DNA of 19,620 bases, from the NCBI GenBank assembly GCA_905203555.1, contig CAJKWK010000057.1:1-19620 (forward strand), written 5' to 3'. This stretch comes from an uncultured Lachnospiraceae bacterium (lineage in GTDB: Bacteria; Bacillota; Clostridia; Lachnospirales; Lachnospiraceae). Every line of letters begins with the position of its first letter. Position 1 is the first letter of the stretch. A program made the translations under genes and the position numbers. Under the pieces are notes generated by a model. The model was not told the origin of the DNA. It searched no databases and was given only the letters and a program-made list of their open reading frames with translations. Positions 7,602 to 15,116 of this stretch are shown here, in pieces.

Positions 7602-8221
7602 TACAGGTTTTAGTAGTAGAAGATTCCAGGATTACACGGGACGCAATTGAGAGCCAGATTGCCAAATCAGAAAAATATGTCCTGTACGCCTCCATAGAAA
7701 ATGCGGCGAATGCAGAAATAGCCTGTCTTCGCGGGCGTGTCGATTTGATTCTAATGGATGTCTGTACGGCTGAGGAAGAATCCGGCTTGAAAGCTGCGGC
7801 AAAGATTAAACAGTATAATCCAAAAATCAAGATTATTATTATGACCTCCATGCCGGAGCATTCTTTTATTCAAAAGGCGAAAGCATGTGGATGTAACGGC
7901 TTTTGGTATAAGGAATATGGCAGCACTGCCTTGATAGAAGTTTGCGACCGGGTGATGAACGGCGAATATGTTTATCCCGAGGACACACCGATGATTCGCA
8001 TTGGATATAGTAACAGCGCTGAGTTTACCAGTCGGGAATTTGATATTATTCGTGAACTTACAAAAGGCAAGAAATACGAAGAAATTGCGGCGGATCTTGG
8101 CATTACATTAAATACGGTCAAGTACCATATCAAGAATATCTTGCAGAAAACAGGCTACCAGAACACTTTACAGCTAGTGGCCGAGGTGGTAGAAAAGCGA
8201 TTGATTCTGCCGAAATATTAA
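7598..8221 (+). CDS. NarL/LuxR-family response regulator (207 aa)
   Basis: The receiver domain (1-120) has the acidic pair Glu8-Asp9, phosphoacceptor Asp54 in LILMDV, Thr83 and Lys105, so it should be phosphorylatable. A LuxR-type HTH spans about 140-200 (FTSREFDIIRELTKGKKYEE, then NTVKYHIKNILQKTGY). It overlaps the kinase gene by 4 bp and follows GGAGG. Proteins of this family bind short dyads near -35 as dimers, which matches the CYAC-n6-GTGTGG element before the operon and before the surface protein gene. That link is inference from position and symmetry. Confidence 0.9.
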   Translation: MIQVLVVEDSRITRDAIESQIAKSEKYVLYASIENAANAEIACLRGRVDLILMDVCTAEEESGLKAAAKIKQYNPKIKIIIMTSMPEHSFIQKAKACGCNGFWYKEYGSTALIEVCDRVMNGEYVYPEDTPMIRIGYSNSAEFTSREFDIIRELTKGKKYEEIAADLGITLNTVKYHIKNILQKTGYQNTLQLVAEVVEKRLILPKY

Positions 8222-8226
8222 TTAAG

Positions 8227-8250
8227 AGTCCACTGGACTTCCTATAAAAT
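8227..8250. promoter_or_regulatory. Palindrome next to a -10-like box before the DUF3232-like gene
   Basis: AGTCCACTGGACT at 8227-8239 is a perfect palindrome around one central base. TATAAA at 8243-8248 starts 3 nt later. This could be an operator over a promoter for the gene at 8293. As a hairpin it is too short and lacks a T-run, so termination of the operon is unlikely. Confidence 0.35.
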
Positions 8251-8292
8251 ATGCCGTAAGCTATACTTCTAAAAAGGAAAGGTGGGTTCATT

Positions 8293-8694
8293 ATGATTTG
8301 TACTTACGAGGAATATTTGAAACAGCCAAAAGCAATTTCATTTGAAAAAATGCAGATGATTCATGCGGAAATGCTTGCCGAGATTGGCGCAGACACGGAA
8401 TCACTAGAGCTATATGACGAGTTAATGAAGATTGCAACTCGCTATGCTGCAATCCGGGCAAATTGGCCATTGCTTAGCCGCGAGGAGAAAAACGAGCATG
8501 ACTCCGGCAGGACTTCCTGTCACAACTCGGTGATAACGCATTTTAATATGTTGGCACGTTATTTAAAACAACAAGGCAAAACCGCCGCATGGCGTAACGA
8601 GCTTGGCTACGAAGAAGATGATCCGTATAACCGCAAAGCCATCGGAGACTTCGCCTGCTATTTGGCTTTCGTGAATGGAGTTAATGCAAGATAA
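8293..8694 (+). CDS. Small conserved hypothetical protein, DUF3232-like (133 aa)
   Basis: A soluble, helical protein with well-spaced conserved-looking stretches (RYAAIRANWPLLSREEKNE, HNSVITHFNMLARYLKQQGK, DPYNRKAIGDFACYLAFVNG). These recall DUF3232 proteins that are common in gut Clostridia, of unknown function; the match is from memory and not checked. AAGGAAAGGTGGG precedes the ATG. It lies 71 nt after the response regulator and before a clear terminator, so it may be read from the operon or from its own promoter near 8243. No catalytic motif is visible. Confidence 0.75.
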   Translation: MICTYEEYLKQPKAISFEKMQMIHAEMLAEIGADTESLELYDELMKIATRYAAIRANWPLLSREEKNEHDSGRTSCHNSVITHFNMLARYLKQQGKTAAWRNELGYEEDDPYNRKAIGDFACYLAFVNGVNAR

Positions 8695-8701
8695 TTTTTA
8701 G

Positions 8702-8728
8702 ACCGTCGAGTTAAACTCGGCGGTTTTT
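8702..8728 (+). terminator. Terminator after the DUF3232-like gene
   Basis: A 10-bp stem (ACCGTCGAGT paired with ACTCGGCGGT, one T-G pair) with a short loop, followed by TTTT. It begins 8 nt after the stop codon and closes the signalling block. Confidence 0.8.
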
Positions 8729-8873
8729 ACTCGCATGAACACTTCACGGCTCAATTCTGTTGCAGATTGATTTTTAGAAGTGCCGGTCTAAAAGTATAAA
8801 AACATTGAACTCATGCTTTTAATGTCTTTTTACATAAGTTATCTTGTATCTACAATTAATCAGGAGACTCGAT

Positions 8874-8954
8874 ATGTTCGGGAAAATAGGTTGGTGGATG
8901 GAGGCTATGTGGGGACGCTATAAGCTAATTAGGAAACTGAAGAAGATGCCATAA
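8874..8954 (+). CDS. Small cationic peptide gene (26 aa)
   Basis: ATG is preceded by CAGGAG at 7 nt, a good ribosome binding site. The peptide starts MFGKIGWWMEAMWG and ends in a basic half (RYKLIRKLKKMP). Net charge is about +6, with three Trp in the first half. A terminator with a 14-bp stem starts right at the stop codon, so this is a self-contained small transcription unit. No clear sigma-A promoter is seen in the 140 bases upstream. Possible roles are a membrane-active peptide, toxin or signal; nothing in the sequence decides. The absence of a leader and of modification genes argues against a classical bacteriocin. Confidence 0.5.
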   Translation: MFGKIGWWMEAMWGRYKLIRKLKKMP

Positions 8955-8986
8955 AAATAGGTTCGCAGCAAAGCGAGCCTATTTTT
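8953..8986 (+). terminator. Terminator of the 26-aa peptide gene
   Basis: AAAAATAGGTTCGC pairs with GCGAGCCTATTTTT (one T-G pair) across a 6-nt loop, ending in five Ts. The A-rich left arm would let it work on both strands, so it may also stop read-through from the minus-strand restriction genes. Confidence 0.8.
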
Positions 8987-9012
8987 ACGTCTATTTTATT
9001 CCATATGCATGA

Positions 9013-9111
9013 GTGACTCTTTTTTTCGCGACGATTCTGATCCTCTACTACGTCCTATTGACTGTTTATGGCATATTTTATAATTTAAAACTCAGCATTT
9101 CTTGTATTTAA
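9013..9111 (+). CDS. Possible 32-aa single-span membrane peptide
   Basis: From a GTG, the frame encodes a strikingly hydrophobic peptide (TLFFATILILYYVLLTVYG, then IFYNLKLS), one membrane span followed by a Lys. This resembles small membrane peptides such as type I toxins in general character only. There is no ribosome binding site, and a stop codon lies directly before the GTG. An overlapping ATG frame at 9009 enters the T7 run; a one-base slip there would join MSDSFF to the hydrophobic part. Treat as a candidate only. Confidence 0.25.
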   Translation: MTLFFATILILYYVLLTVYGIFYNLKLSISCI

Positions 9112-9141
9112 TTTTTGATTGTCACAGATTGCTTCTATAGC

Positions 9142-11739
9142 TTATTGAATATCCTCTAGTTTTGCAATAAATTCTGCCCTTTTTTCTTCGTTATAGAAAG
9201 GCATGCCAATAATTCTTGTATCTTTATTCTCAAATAGAATATGGGAGCCATTTTTTTCAGTAATCTCAAGCAAAAAAGCCTCTTTCCATTTATCTCTTTC
9301 GATGAGTTGGCTACCCTTTGGCTCGATAAATATTTGCCACGATACATTTCCAGTTTTTCTGTCATTAGCAAATAGTAAGAAGTCCGGCTCAAATGCTCGT
9401 CCGTCGTCAAATGAATATATCGTAACAGCCTTTTCGTTGCGTAAGAGATAAATATCGCTCCACTTTTCAGAAAGATTCTCTATCATGCTATCTAGTGTTA
9501 CGACAAGCGATTTTTCTTCGCTAGTTCCGTAATTTTCCTTATATGCGTACCAGTCTTTTTGAGCAAGATTTAACCTGTATTTTGGATTTTGTGCAATGAA
9601 TTGAGGCATGCCAAATTCCTTATCACTTCCAGCATCTACGGTATGATACTTACGTTTGATTGATTCTTTGAACAGCTGCGATATCGGTTTAGCAATAAAC
9701 TGCTCGGTTCCTATGTATCGTTCGTCATTCCGGTCAATTTGAACTTCTATGGCTGAAAGAACATATTCAGCTATATATAGCTTTTGCCGAGACGTTAGGT
9801 TATTCTTGGTAATTTTTGAGCCCGTGGCAATTATTTTTACTTTGCCAACCATAGCTATAAATTCTTCAATACTATTTAAAGCAAATATCTTTTTAGATAT
9901 CTGATTGAATTGAAATGCCTTATTTTTTGCGATAGCATGGCGAAGTATATTGGCAGAGACTAGTTTACCAAATTCAAACTCAAGATTTACTATCTCGCCT
10001 GCACTATAATACTCATTTTGAGCTTCATCAAAAACCGACGTTATATGCCCAATGTTTGTAGGAAGAGATATTTCGACAATCTCCGGAAAATCAAAACTAT
10101 ACAGAGTAGCCTTGCGAATATTTTCAATAGATGCTTCGATTCGCGATACGCGCTCATTTAAGTATACAACGCCATCGGTATAGGTTCGCGTCTTCTTAAA
10201 GGATTCTTTTAATTCTAGCGTTCTTTCGATGTAATTCTCATCCATCAATCCAGACGTGACTAATGCTTGTCGAATTTCTTGAATATATTTTGGATTACTT
10301 GCCGAGTGATAATGAAGTTGCTCTATCAGTCGGAGTTCTTCGTTTTCATTATTGTCGAATTTCCGGACATATTTCTGTTCGGGGTTATCTGATATGAATG
10401 GATAGTAGCGTGCCCCACGACCAATAAGCTGCGCTTCTCTAATCGTAGTCTTTCCCGGAGCGCCATTCCTTGCATCGCGAGTATCATATAACCGAACAAT
10501 ATCAAAAAGATTTAAGACATCCCATCCCTCATTTAGCATATCTACGGCGAAAATTGCACGAATTTCATTATCCTCATCTTCGAGAGAATTCAGCTTAATC
10601 TGCTTGTCTGAATCAATATTATTGCCATCTATCAGGAGTAGTCGTTCCGGCATAAAATCGTTCTTTAATTCCTCAACAATATCAGTCAATTCAAGATTAA
10701 TCTTCTGAAAAGCGTCCGCTAATATATTTGTGGCATCGGATTTCTGATCTGCTAAGTCATTTGCCGACAAAGAAGATATCAGTTGCTTAAACATCTGAAA
10801 ATTTGTTTTGTTTTCTGCGATGGTTTTTGACTTAAATAAGACAACTGGCTTCAGCCAAATGCCGTTCCTAAAGGCAACTTTCTTTCGGTATTGCGAAATA
10901 ATAATTGCTTGAAGCATGCGACTCCTAAGATCAGAGTCGACATCGTAGATGAATACATCTTTACTGTAGCCATCTTGACGGAATTTTTTTAGATCATATC
11001 TATAAATAGTACGTTCGAAATATTTATGATAAATATTCGGATCTTCTAAATCAATTGTCGCAGTAAACTCAAGAAGAACGGGCTCTTTCGCAATATTCAT
11101 AATATTAGAAATAGTCAACTCCCAACTACGGTTATCCTCTAAATCATCTTTCGACAGGAGCGTAGAAGAATTATTATGATGCGCTTCGTCGCCAATTAAT
11201 ACAATCTTCTTATCTCCGAACTCTTCATAAGAGAGCGTATTCTCGCGAGGAACATTCAAATCTGTGTGCAATCCTTGAATAGTTGTAAAGATAATATTTA
11301 TTGCATTATTATCTGCTTCAGAAAAATTCTCAACCTCACGAACCCCCACTTTTTCACCTTCAATTTGAATACTGCTCGAGAACAGATATTTACTGCTTCC
11401 GGAATTTAAAAAGTTATCTCGGGTCTTTTCGATGATATTTTTACTATTTACGAAGTAGATAAAGTTCCGATAGCCACGCTTATACAGGTCAAGTATTAGA
11501 CCCGCCATGATTAAAGTCTTGCCAGAACCGGTCGCCATATTAAATAGCAACTGAACTGGCGCTTTTTTGTTTAGCGGATCATTGTCCATGTAATGCAGCC
11601 ATCTACCAATGGCTTGCTCTTGGTATGGGCGCAATTTATGGGATAAATTCTCACGAATATGCTTAGGTGCTGCCGGAAAAAATATTCCCGATGCCGTCAC
11701 CATATCGTATTTCTCATATAATGGTTTATCTGGAGTCAT
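9142..11739 (-). CDS. res: Type III restriction enzyme, Res subunit (865 aa)
   Basis: An SF2 helicase-nuclease. Walker A is MATGSGKT at 68-75, the Walker B box is DEAH at 184-187, motif III is EFTATI, and motif VI is QLIGRGAR. A C-terminal PD-(D/E)xK nuclease has PD at about 785-786 and E-P-K at 806-808 (FIEPKG). Length is in the usual range for Res and the frame is intact. In type III systems Res cuts only in complex with Mod, which supplies DNA recognition. Here the upstream mod gene is broken, so Res may be inactive or depend on another Mod. Its start lies 3 nt after the mod stop, with GGAGC upstream, so translation was coupled. No clear terminator follows; the 8953-8986 hairpin may serve. 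Confidence 0.9.
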   Translation of the reverse strand: MTPDKPLYEKYDMVTASGIFFPAAPKHIRENLSHKLRPYQEQAIGRWLHYMDNDPLNKKAPVQLLFNMATGSGKTLIMAGLILDLYKRGYRNFIYFVNSKNIIEKTRDNFLNSGSSKYLFSSSIQIEGEKVGVREVENFSEADNNAINIIFTTIQGLHTDLNVPRENTLSYEEFGDKKIVLIGDEAHHNNSSTLLSKDDLEDNRSWELTISNIMNIAKEPVLLEFTATIDLEDPNIYHKYFERTIYRYDLKKFRQDGYSKDVFIYDVDSDLRSRMLQAIIISQYRKKVAFRNGIWLKPVVLFKSKTIAENKTNFQMFKQLISSLSANDLADQKSDATNILADAFQKINLELTDIVEELKNDFMPERLLLIDGNNIDSDKQIKLNSLEDEDNEIRAIFAVDMLNEGWDVLNLFDIVRLYDTRDARNGAPGKTTIREAQLIGRGARYYPFISDNPEQKYVRKFDNNENEELRLIEQLHYHSASNPKYIQEIRQALVTSGLMDENYIERTLELKESFKKTRTYTDGVVYLNERVSRIEASIENIRKATLYSFDFPEIVEISLPTNIGHITSVFDEAQNEYYSAGEIVNLEFEFGKLVSANILRHAIAKNKAFQFNQISKKIFALNSIEEFIAMVGKVKIIATGSKITKNNLTSRQKLYIAEYVLSAIEVQIDRNDERYIGTEQFIAKPISQLFKESIKRKYHTVDAGSDKEFGMPQFIAQNPKYRLNLAQKDWYAYKENYGTSEEKSLVVTLDSMIENLSEKWSDIYLLRNEKAVTIYSFDDGRAFEPDFLLFANDRKTGNVSWQIFIEPKGSQLIERDKWKEAFLLEITEKNGSHILFENKDTRIIGMPFYNEEKRAEFIAKLEDIQ

Positions 11740-11742
11740 ATT

Positions 11743-12490
11743 TTATGCTCCGTAGAATTCTTTGTTATGTTTCTTGTCTGCTTCGGAAATATTGTAGGTT
11801 TTATCTTCAATCTCGGAATAATTCAAGTAAAGCGTGTTGTTATCTATGAGGTCAAGAAGGATATGCTTTTTATCTGCTAGTGATAATTTTTCGAACTCAT
11901 CCGCATTAACTTTCTTTGGATCTACACGATATGATAAGAATGATGAATGGAGAACTTCCTCAAGCAACTCTGACATATTGTCTCCATTACTTATTTTTAC
12001 ACGTTCACGGAATTTATTTGTCGTAGCGTTTCCAGTTAGTAAAAACTTTTTCGTCAAGAATGGTGGTTATTTGATCCGGAGCGAGAACTTCATTAAAGAA
12101 AACTTCATCGTGCTTTTGATCCTCCTTAGTCTGACCACCTTCAAGAACGCAATCTTTATATGGCCAGTTTAGCACGACCAGGTTATTGTCGGATATAAAA
12201 TTCTCACCGGAAGATAAGCCAATTTTCGTAGAGAACTGCGTGTATGAATCCGGCAAGAATTCTTTTTGTGAAATAAACTGAAGGAATATATCTTTCTTAA
12301 AAATAACGCCAACCTCCGTCTCTACAAAAAAGAGTTGCTTGATGGCATTGTCACTTAACAATAAGTTAAGCAATCCGGCGTCATATTTTCTTGCCAGTTC
12401 GGCAAGCATATTTTTATTCAACTTCTCGTCAATTACAAATTCGCTATTGCTTTTTAATAGCCCAGCTAATCTAGCATAGTATTTTTGCAT
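11743..12490 (-). pseudogene. mod: Type III DNA methyltransferase (Mod) with its catalytic middle deleted
   Basis: Two pieces in different frames. The first (12014-12490, 158 aa from an ATG with GGAG upstream) matches in character the N-terminus of type III adenine methyltransferases and ends at VFTNWKRYDK. The second, read from about 12015 to 11743, matches the Mod C-terminus and ends in NKEFYGA. Intact relatives are, from memory, roughly 600-700 aa; together these pieces give about 250. The AdoMet motif and the DPPY catalytic motif should lie between them and are absent. The junction sits near 12010-12020 and also shifts the frame by one. A simple internal deletion is the best explanation. 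The retained N-terminal frame is clean and could still be made. Confidence 0.8.
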
Positions 12491-12651
12491 TTTTGCTCCA
12501 TGTTACTCTATGTATAGATTAGCATATCTTTGAAAAATACCATAGATAACCTATTCCGCTATCACGGTGACGTCCCAACACAGTCCGAAGAACAGAGCCC
12601 AATTGTTTTTAATTGAAGATAATACTGATGCAGTTTATGGCGTGCATAGAG

Positions 12652-13104
12652 TTAATAGTCCCATCTAGTACGCATCTTAACCCCAGCTTTCTTAAGCCTG
12701 CGACTGACAGCATTATCTGACATATGGTACTTTTCTGCGATTTGTTTAGTCGTCCATCCGGATTCGTAGAGTACTATGGCTTCATTTATATCTATCTTTT
12801 CAATTTTTACTTCGATATCGTGAAGCTTTAGTTGATGACTGATGGTGCTACGGTGGCAATTATATTGCTTGGCCAGTTCATAAGTAGAAGCACCGGATTG
12901 ATAGGCAGCGATGATTCCTTCAATTTCTTTTTTCGAGAATTCATGTTTTTGTTGCTGCTTGATAGTTTTTACGATAGAATTAGGGTCATAAGACAAATCT
13001 GTGATAGTTGGATCAACTGGTTGTTTTACAGGGGTAGAATTGGACTTATTGACATTATCCAGAATTATACGATAATTCTTCGAGTTGATTTCCGATAGTC
13101 CCAT
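12652..13104 (-). CDS. Tandem helix-turn-helix protein, possible recombinase remnant (150 aa)
   Basis: Two HTH units of the resolvase type lie at about 57-98 (IIAAYQSGASTYELAKQYNC) and 104-143 (ALYESGWTTKQIAEKYHMSD in pattern, here starting VLYESGW). The protein ends in RTRWDY. Such pairs form the DNA-binding end of many serine recombinases, but there is no catalytic domain here. The first 55 residues are polar and unassigned. The ATG at 13104 has no ribosome binding site, and the frame continues upstream into the terminator at 13131-13175. This fits either a leaderless gene or a gene cut off at its 5' end. It stands at the edge between accessory and core genes, which supports a mobile origin. 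Confidence 0.6.
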   Translation of the reverse strand: MGLSEINSKNYRIILDNVNKSNSTPVKQPVDPTITDLSYDPNSIVKTIKQQQKHEFSKKEIEGIIAAYQSGASTYELAKQYNCHRSTISHQLKLHDIEVKIEKIDINEAIVLYESGWTTKQIAEKYHMSDNAVSRRLKKAGVKMRTRWDY

Positions 13105-13130
13105 TTTTACAAAAAGATGGGATATAAAGG

Positions 13131-13175
13131 AAAATGCGAGAAAACAGCGTGGTTGCCACGTTTCTCGCATTTTTT
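13131..13175 (-). terminator. Strong hairpin terminator at the island edge
   Basis: AAAATGCGAGAAA pairs with TTTCTCGCATTTT, with an inner CGTGG/CCACG stem around a TTG loop. T-runs occur on both sides. It lies about 60 nt downstream of the larB stop, so it most likely ends the mntP-larB transcript; it would also stop plus-strand transcription. Confidence 0.8.
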
Positions 13176-13236
13176 ATTTTATACTTATTCTAATATTTTA
13201 TAGTGCTATGCAACAGATTACCTACTACTTTTCTTA

Positions 13237-13980
13237 TTATTTTTCTGCCAAACGATTGATTTCTGCCGCCATGTATCCAGCTCCGTACCCATTATCAATA
13301 TTTACCACTGCAACACCATTCGCACAGGAATTGAGCATTGTGAGCAGAGCTGATACGCCACCAAAATTGGCTCCATATCCTACTGAAGTCGGCACTGCGA
13401 TTACCGGACGACTGACCAGACCTCCGATCACACTTGCCAGAGCCCCTTCCATTCCGGCGACCGCTACTATACAGTTGGCTTCTTGAATCGTCTCAAGTCG
13501 GGACAGGAGCCGATGCAGTCCACTGACTCCCACATCATAGATTCGTTCTGTCCTTGCGCCGAAAAACTCTGCGGTCTGGGCTGCTTCTTCTGCCACCGGA
13601 ATATCTGCCGTTCCGGCGGTGCAGACTGCAATCATTCCCTTTTTATTTTTTTCAGCTTTCTCAATTTTCAAAATCTTTGATTCCGGATCATACATGATTT
13701 CCGGAAATTCCTTTTTCAGCCATTCGTATTGTACCTGCGTAGCTCTTGTACCCAGCACTTCTCCTTCTGACTCATAGATTCTTTTATATATCTCCAGCAA
13801 CTGTTCATTTGCTTTTCCACTACAAAAAACAACTTCTGCAAATCCCGTACGCTTTTTTCGATCGGTATCCAGTTTGGCATACCCCAATTCTTCATATCGC
13901 ATATTTTCCAATGCCTGTTTCGCCAGCTCAACCGATAGTTTTCCACATTTTACCTTCTCTAAAATCTGTCCCACATCCAT
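13237..13980 (-). CDS. larB: LarB, nickel pincer cofactor biosynthesis protein (247 aa)
   Basis: LarB carboxylates and hydrolyses nicotinic acid adenine dinucleotide, the first step toward the nickel-pincer cofactor of lactate racemase and related enzymes. The C-terminal PurE-like domain (about 120-245) has AVAGMEGALASVIGGLV, a PTSVGYGANFGG loop, and SCANGVAVVNIDNGYGAG, which includes the conserved Cys of the family. The start at 13980 is chosen for GGAGAG 8 nt upstream; an ATG at 13995 lacks a binding site. It lies 56 nt after mntP on the same strand. LarC and LarE, the other two cofactor genes, are not in the window. A TATAAT-like box at about 14002-14007 could give it its own promoter. Confidence 0.92.
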   Translation of the reverse strand: MDVGQILEKVKCGKLSVELAKQALENMRYEELGYAKLDTDRKKRTGFAEVVFCSGKANEQLLEIYKRIYESEGEVLGTRATQVQYEWLKKEFPEIMYDPESKILKIEKAEKNKKGMIAVCTAGTADIPVAEEAAQTAEFFGARTERIYDVGVSGLHRLLSRLETIQEANCIVAVAGMEGALASVIGGLVSRPVIAVPTSVGYGANFGGVSALLTMLNSCANGVAVVNIDNGYGAGYMAAEINRLAEK

Positions 13981-14036
13981 GTTCGTTCTCTCCATCTCAA
14001 ATTATACGCCGATCATTCCATACGCTCACTTTTTTT

Positions 14037-14594
14037 CTAGAGTATACCCAGGCCACCGAATAATGTTTTTATCCCGATTAAGATTAAGATAATCCCTCCG
14101 CACAGTTCTGCTCTAGAACGATAACGACAGCCAAAAATACTGCCGATTTTAACCCCTATTGCAGAACATACAAATGTTATCACACCGATAAGACTAACCG
14201 CCGGAATGATTTTCACTTTCAGAAATGCGAAAGAAACGCCCACAGCCAATGCATCTATACTGGTAGCAACAGCCAGCAAAAACATCGTTTTCACATCCAT
14301 AGAGGCATCTACTTCTTCCGTTTCACTTTTTGCTTCTTTTATCATACCACCGCCTATGATCAGCAATAAAATAAAAGCAATCCAGTGCGCTACACTCGTA
14401 ATCATATCTGCAAAAAAACTCCCCAATAAATATCCTGCCAGAGGCATCAGCGCCTGAAATCCTCCAAACCAGACTCCTGCGGTACACATATGCTTTATTT
14501 CAATTTTTCCCAAAGACAAACCTTTACAGACCGATACCGCAAACGCATCCATAGATAATCCCACTGCCAATAAAAACAACTCTGTAAAACTCAA
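14037..14594 (-). CDS. mntP: MntP-type manganese efflux pump (185 aa)
   Basis: An inner-membrane Mn(II) exporter of six spans. Two conserved half-repeats are visible, GLSMDAFAVSVCKGL near the N-terminus and ATSIDALAVGVSF in the second half, each with the membrane Asp typical of the family. Length matches the usual 185-190 aa. The TTG at 14594 is chosen because AAGGA lies 9 nt upstream and the protein then begins at the position normal for the family; the longer frame adds a Lys-rich tail unlike MntP. No yybP-ykoY manganese riboswitch is visible upstream. It is followed closely by larB, so both may be cotranscribed. Confidence 0.9.
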   Translation of the reverse strand: MSFTELFLLAVGLSMDAFAVSVCKGLSLGKIEIKHMCTAGVWFGGFQALMPLAGYLLGSFFADMITSVAHWIAFILLLIIGGGMIKEAKSETEEVDASMDVKTMFLLAVATSIDALAVGVSFAFLKVKIIPAVSLIGVITFVCSAIGVKIGSIFGCRYRSRAELCGGIILILIGIKTLFGGLGIL

Positions 14595-14733
14595 TTCTAT
14601 CGTTCCTTTCCATTTCTTCTTTTTCTTTTGCCCAAAATATTTTATCACATCTTTTAGAAATGATGAATAAAAAATAAAATATTAAGAATACATTCCAAAA
14701 ACAAAGATTCTAAAAACAAATTCTCATTTTCTC

Positions 14734-14762
14734 TTGTAATTTTCAGACGAAAGGACTATACT
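14734..14762 (+). promoter_or_regulatory. Promoter of the riboswitch-ribU unit
   Basis: TTGTAA at 14734-14739, a 17-bp spacer and TATACT at 14757-14762. Transcription would start about 10 nt before the FMN aptamer, which is the usual arrangement. Confidence 0.75.
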
Positions 14763-14781
14763 GAAACACATAAAAGAATAA

Positions 14782-14955
14782 ATCTTCGGGGTCGGGTGAA
14801 ATTCCCAACCGGCGGTATAGTCCGCGACCCGCTTGTACCTCTTTGTTTGGATAGAATCTATAACACAGTTTTTATCTTACGTATAAGCGGCTGAACCGGT
14901 GACATAGTTACAATGAATTCCGGTACCGACAGTAAAGTCTGGATGGTAGAAGAAA
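14782..14955 (+). promoter_or_regulatory. FMN riboswitch (RFN element)
   Basis: The conserved aptamer parts are in order: ATCTTCGGGGTCGGGTGAAA, CCCAACCGGCGGTATAGTCC, CGCGACCCGC, then GGCTGAACCGGTGA, AATTCCGGTACCGACAGTAA and GTCTGGATGGTAGAAGAA. TCTTC at the 5' end pairs with GAAGA at the 3' end to close P1. It is followed by a terminator at 14993-15028, so FMN binding should end transcription before ribU. Confidence 0.95.
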
Positions 14956-14992
14956 TTAGCGTATAACGTGTATTTGTCAGGATGATTTCAAC

Positions 14993-15028
14993 AGCTCCGA
15001 ATCATAAAGATTTGGAGCTTTTTTTTTC
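14993..15028 (+). terminator. Riboswitch expression-platform terminator
   Basis: AGCTCCGAATC pairs with GATTTGGAGCT (one G-T pair), followed by nine or more Ts. It lies about 38 nt after the aptamer and 89 nt before ribU, as expected for transcriptional control by the FMN riboswitch. Confidence 0.9.
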
Positions 15029-15116
15029 TTCAGATTACTCGTTACAAAGCAGCAGAATTTCCATGAAGATTTTCTTTCTTTTAAAATCTATATTATTTTA
15101 CAAGGAGAGATGACAC

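Noticed and set aside
12655..13104. 10-bp direct repeat ATAGTCCCAT at 12655-12664 and 13095-13104 bracketing the HTH gene
   Set aside because: Considered as attachment site remnants, but each copy is part of coding sequence (the WDY end and the MGLS start) and 10 bp is short enough for chance.
13085..13486. 133-codon plus-strand frame across the larB end and the terminator
   Set aside because: It runs through a terminator hairpin and antisense to larB; composition is that of a shadow frame.
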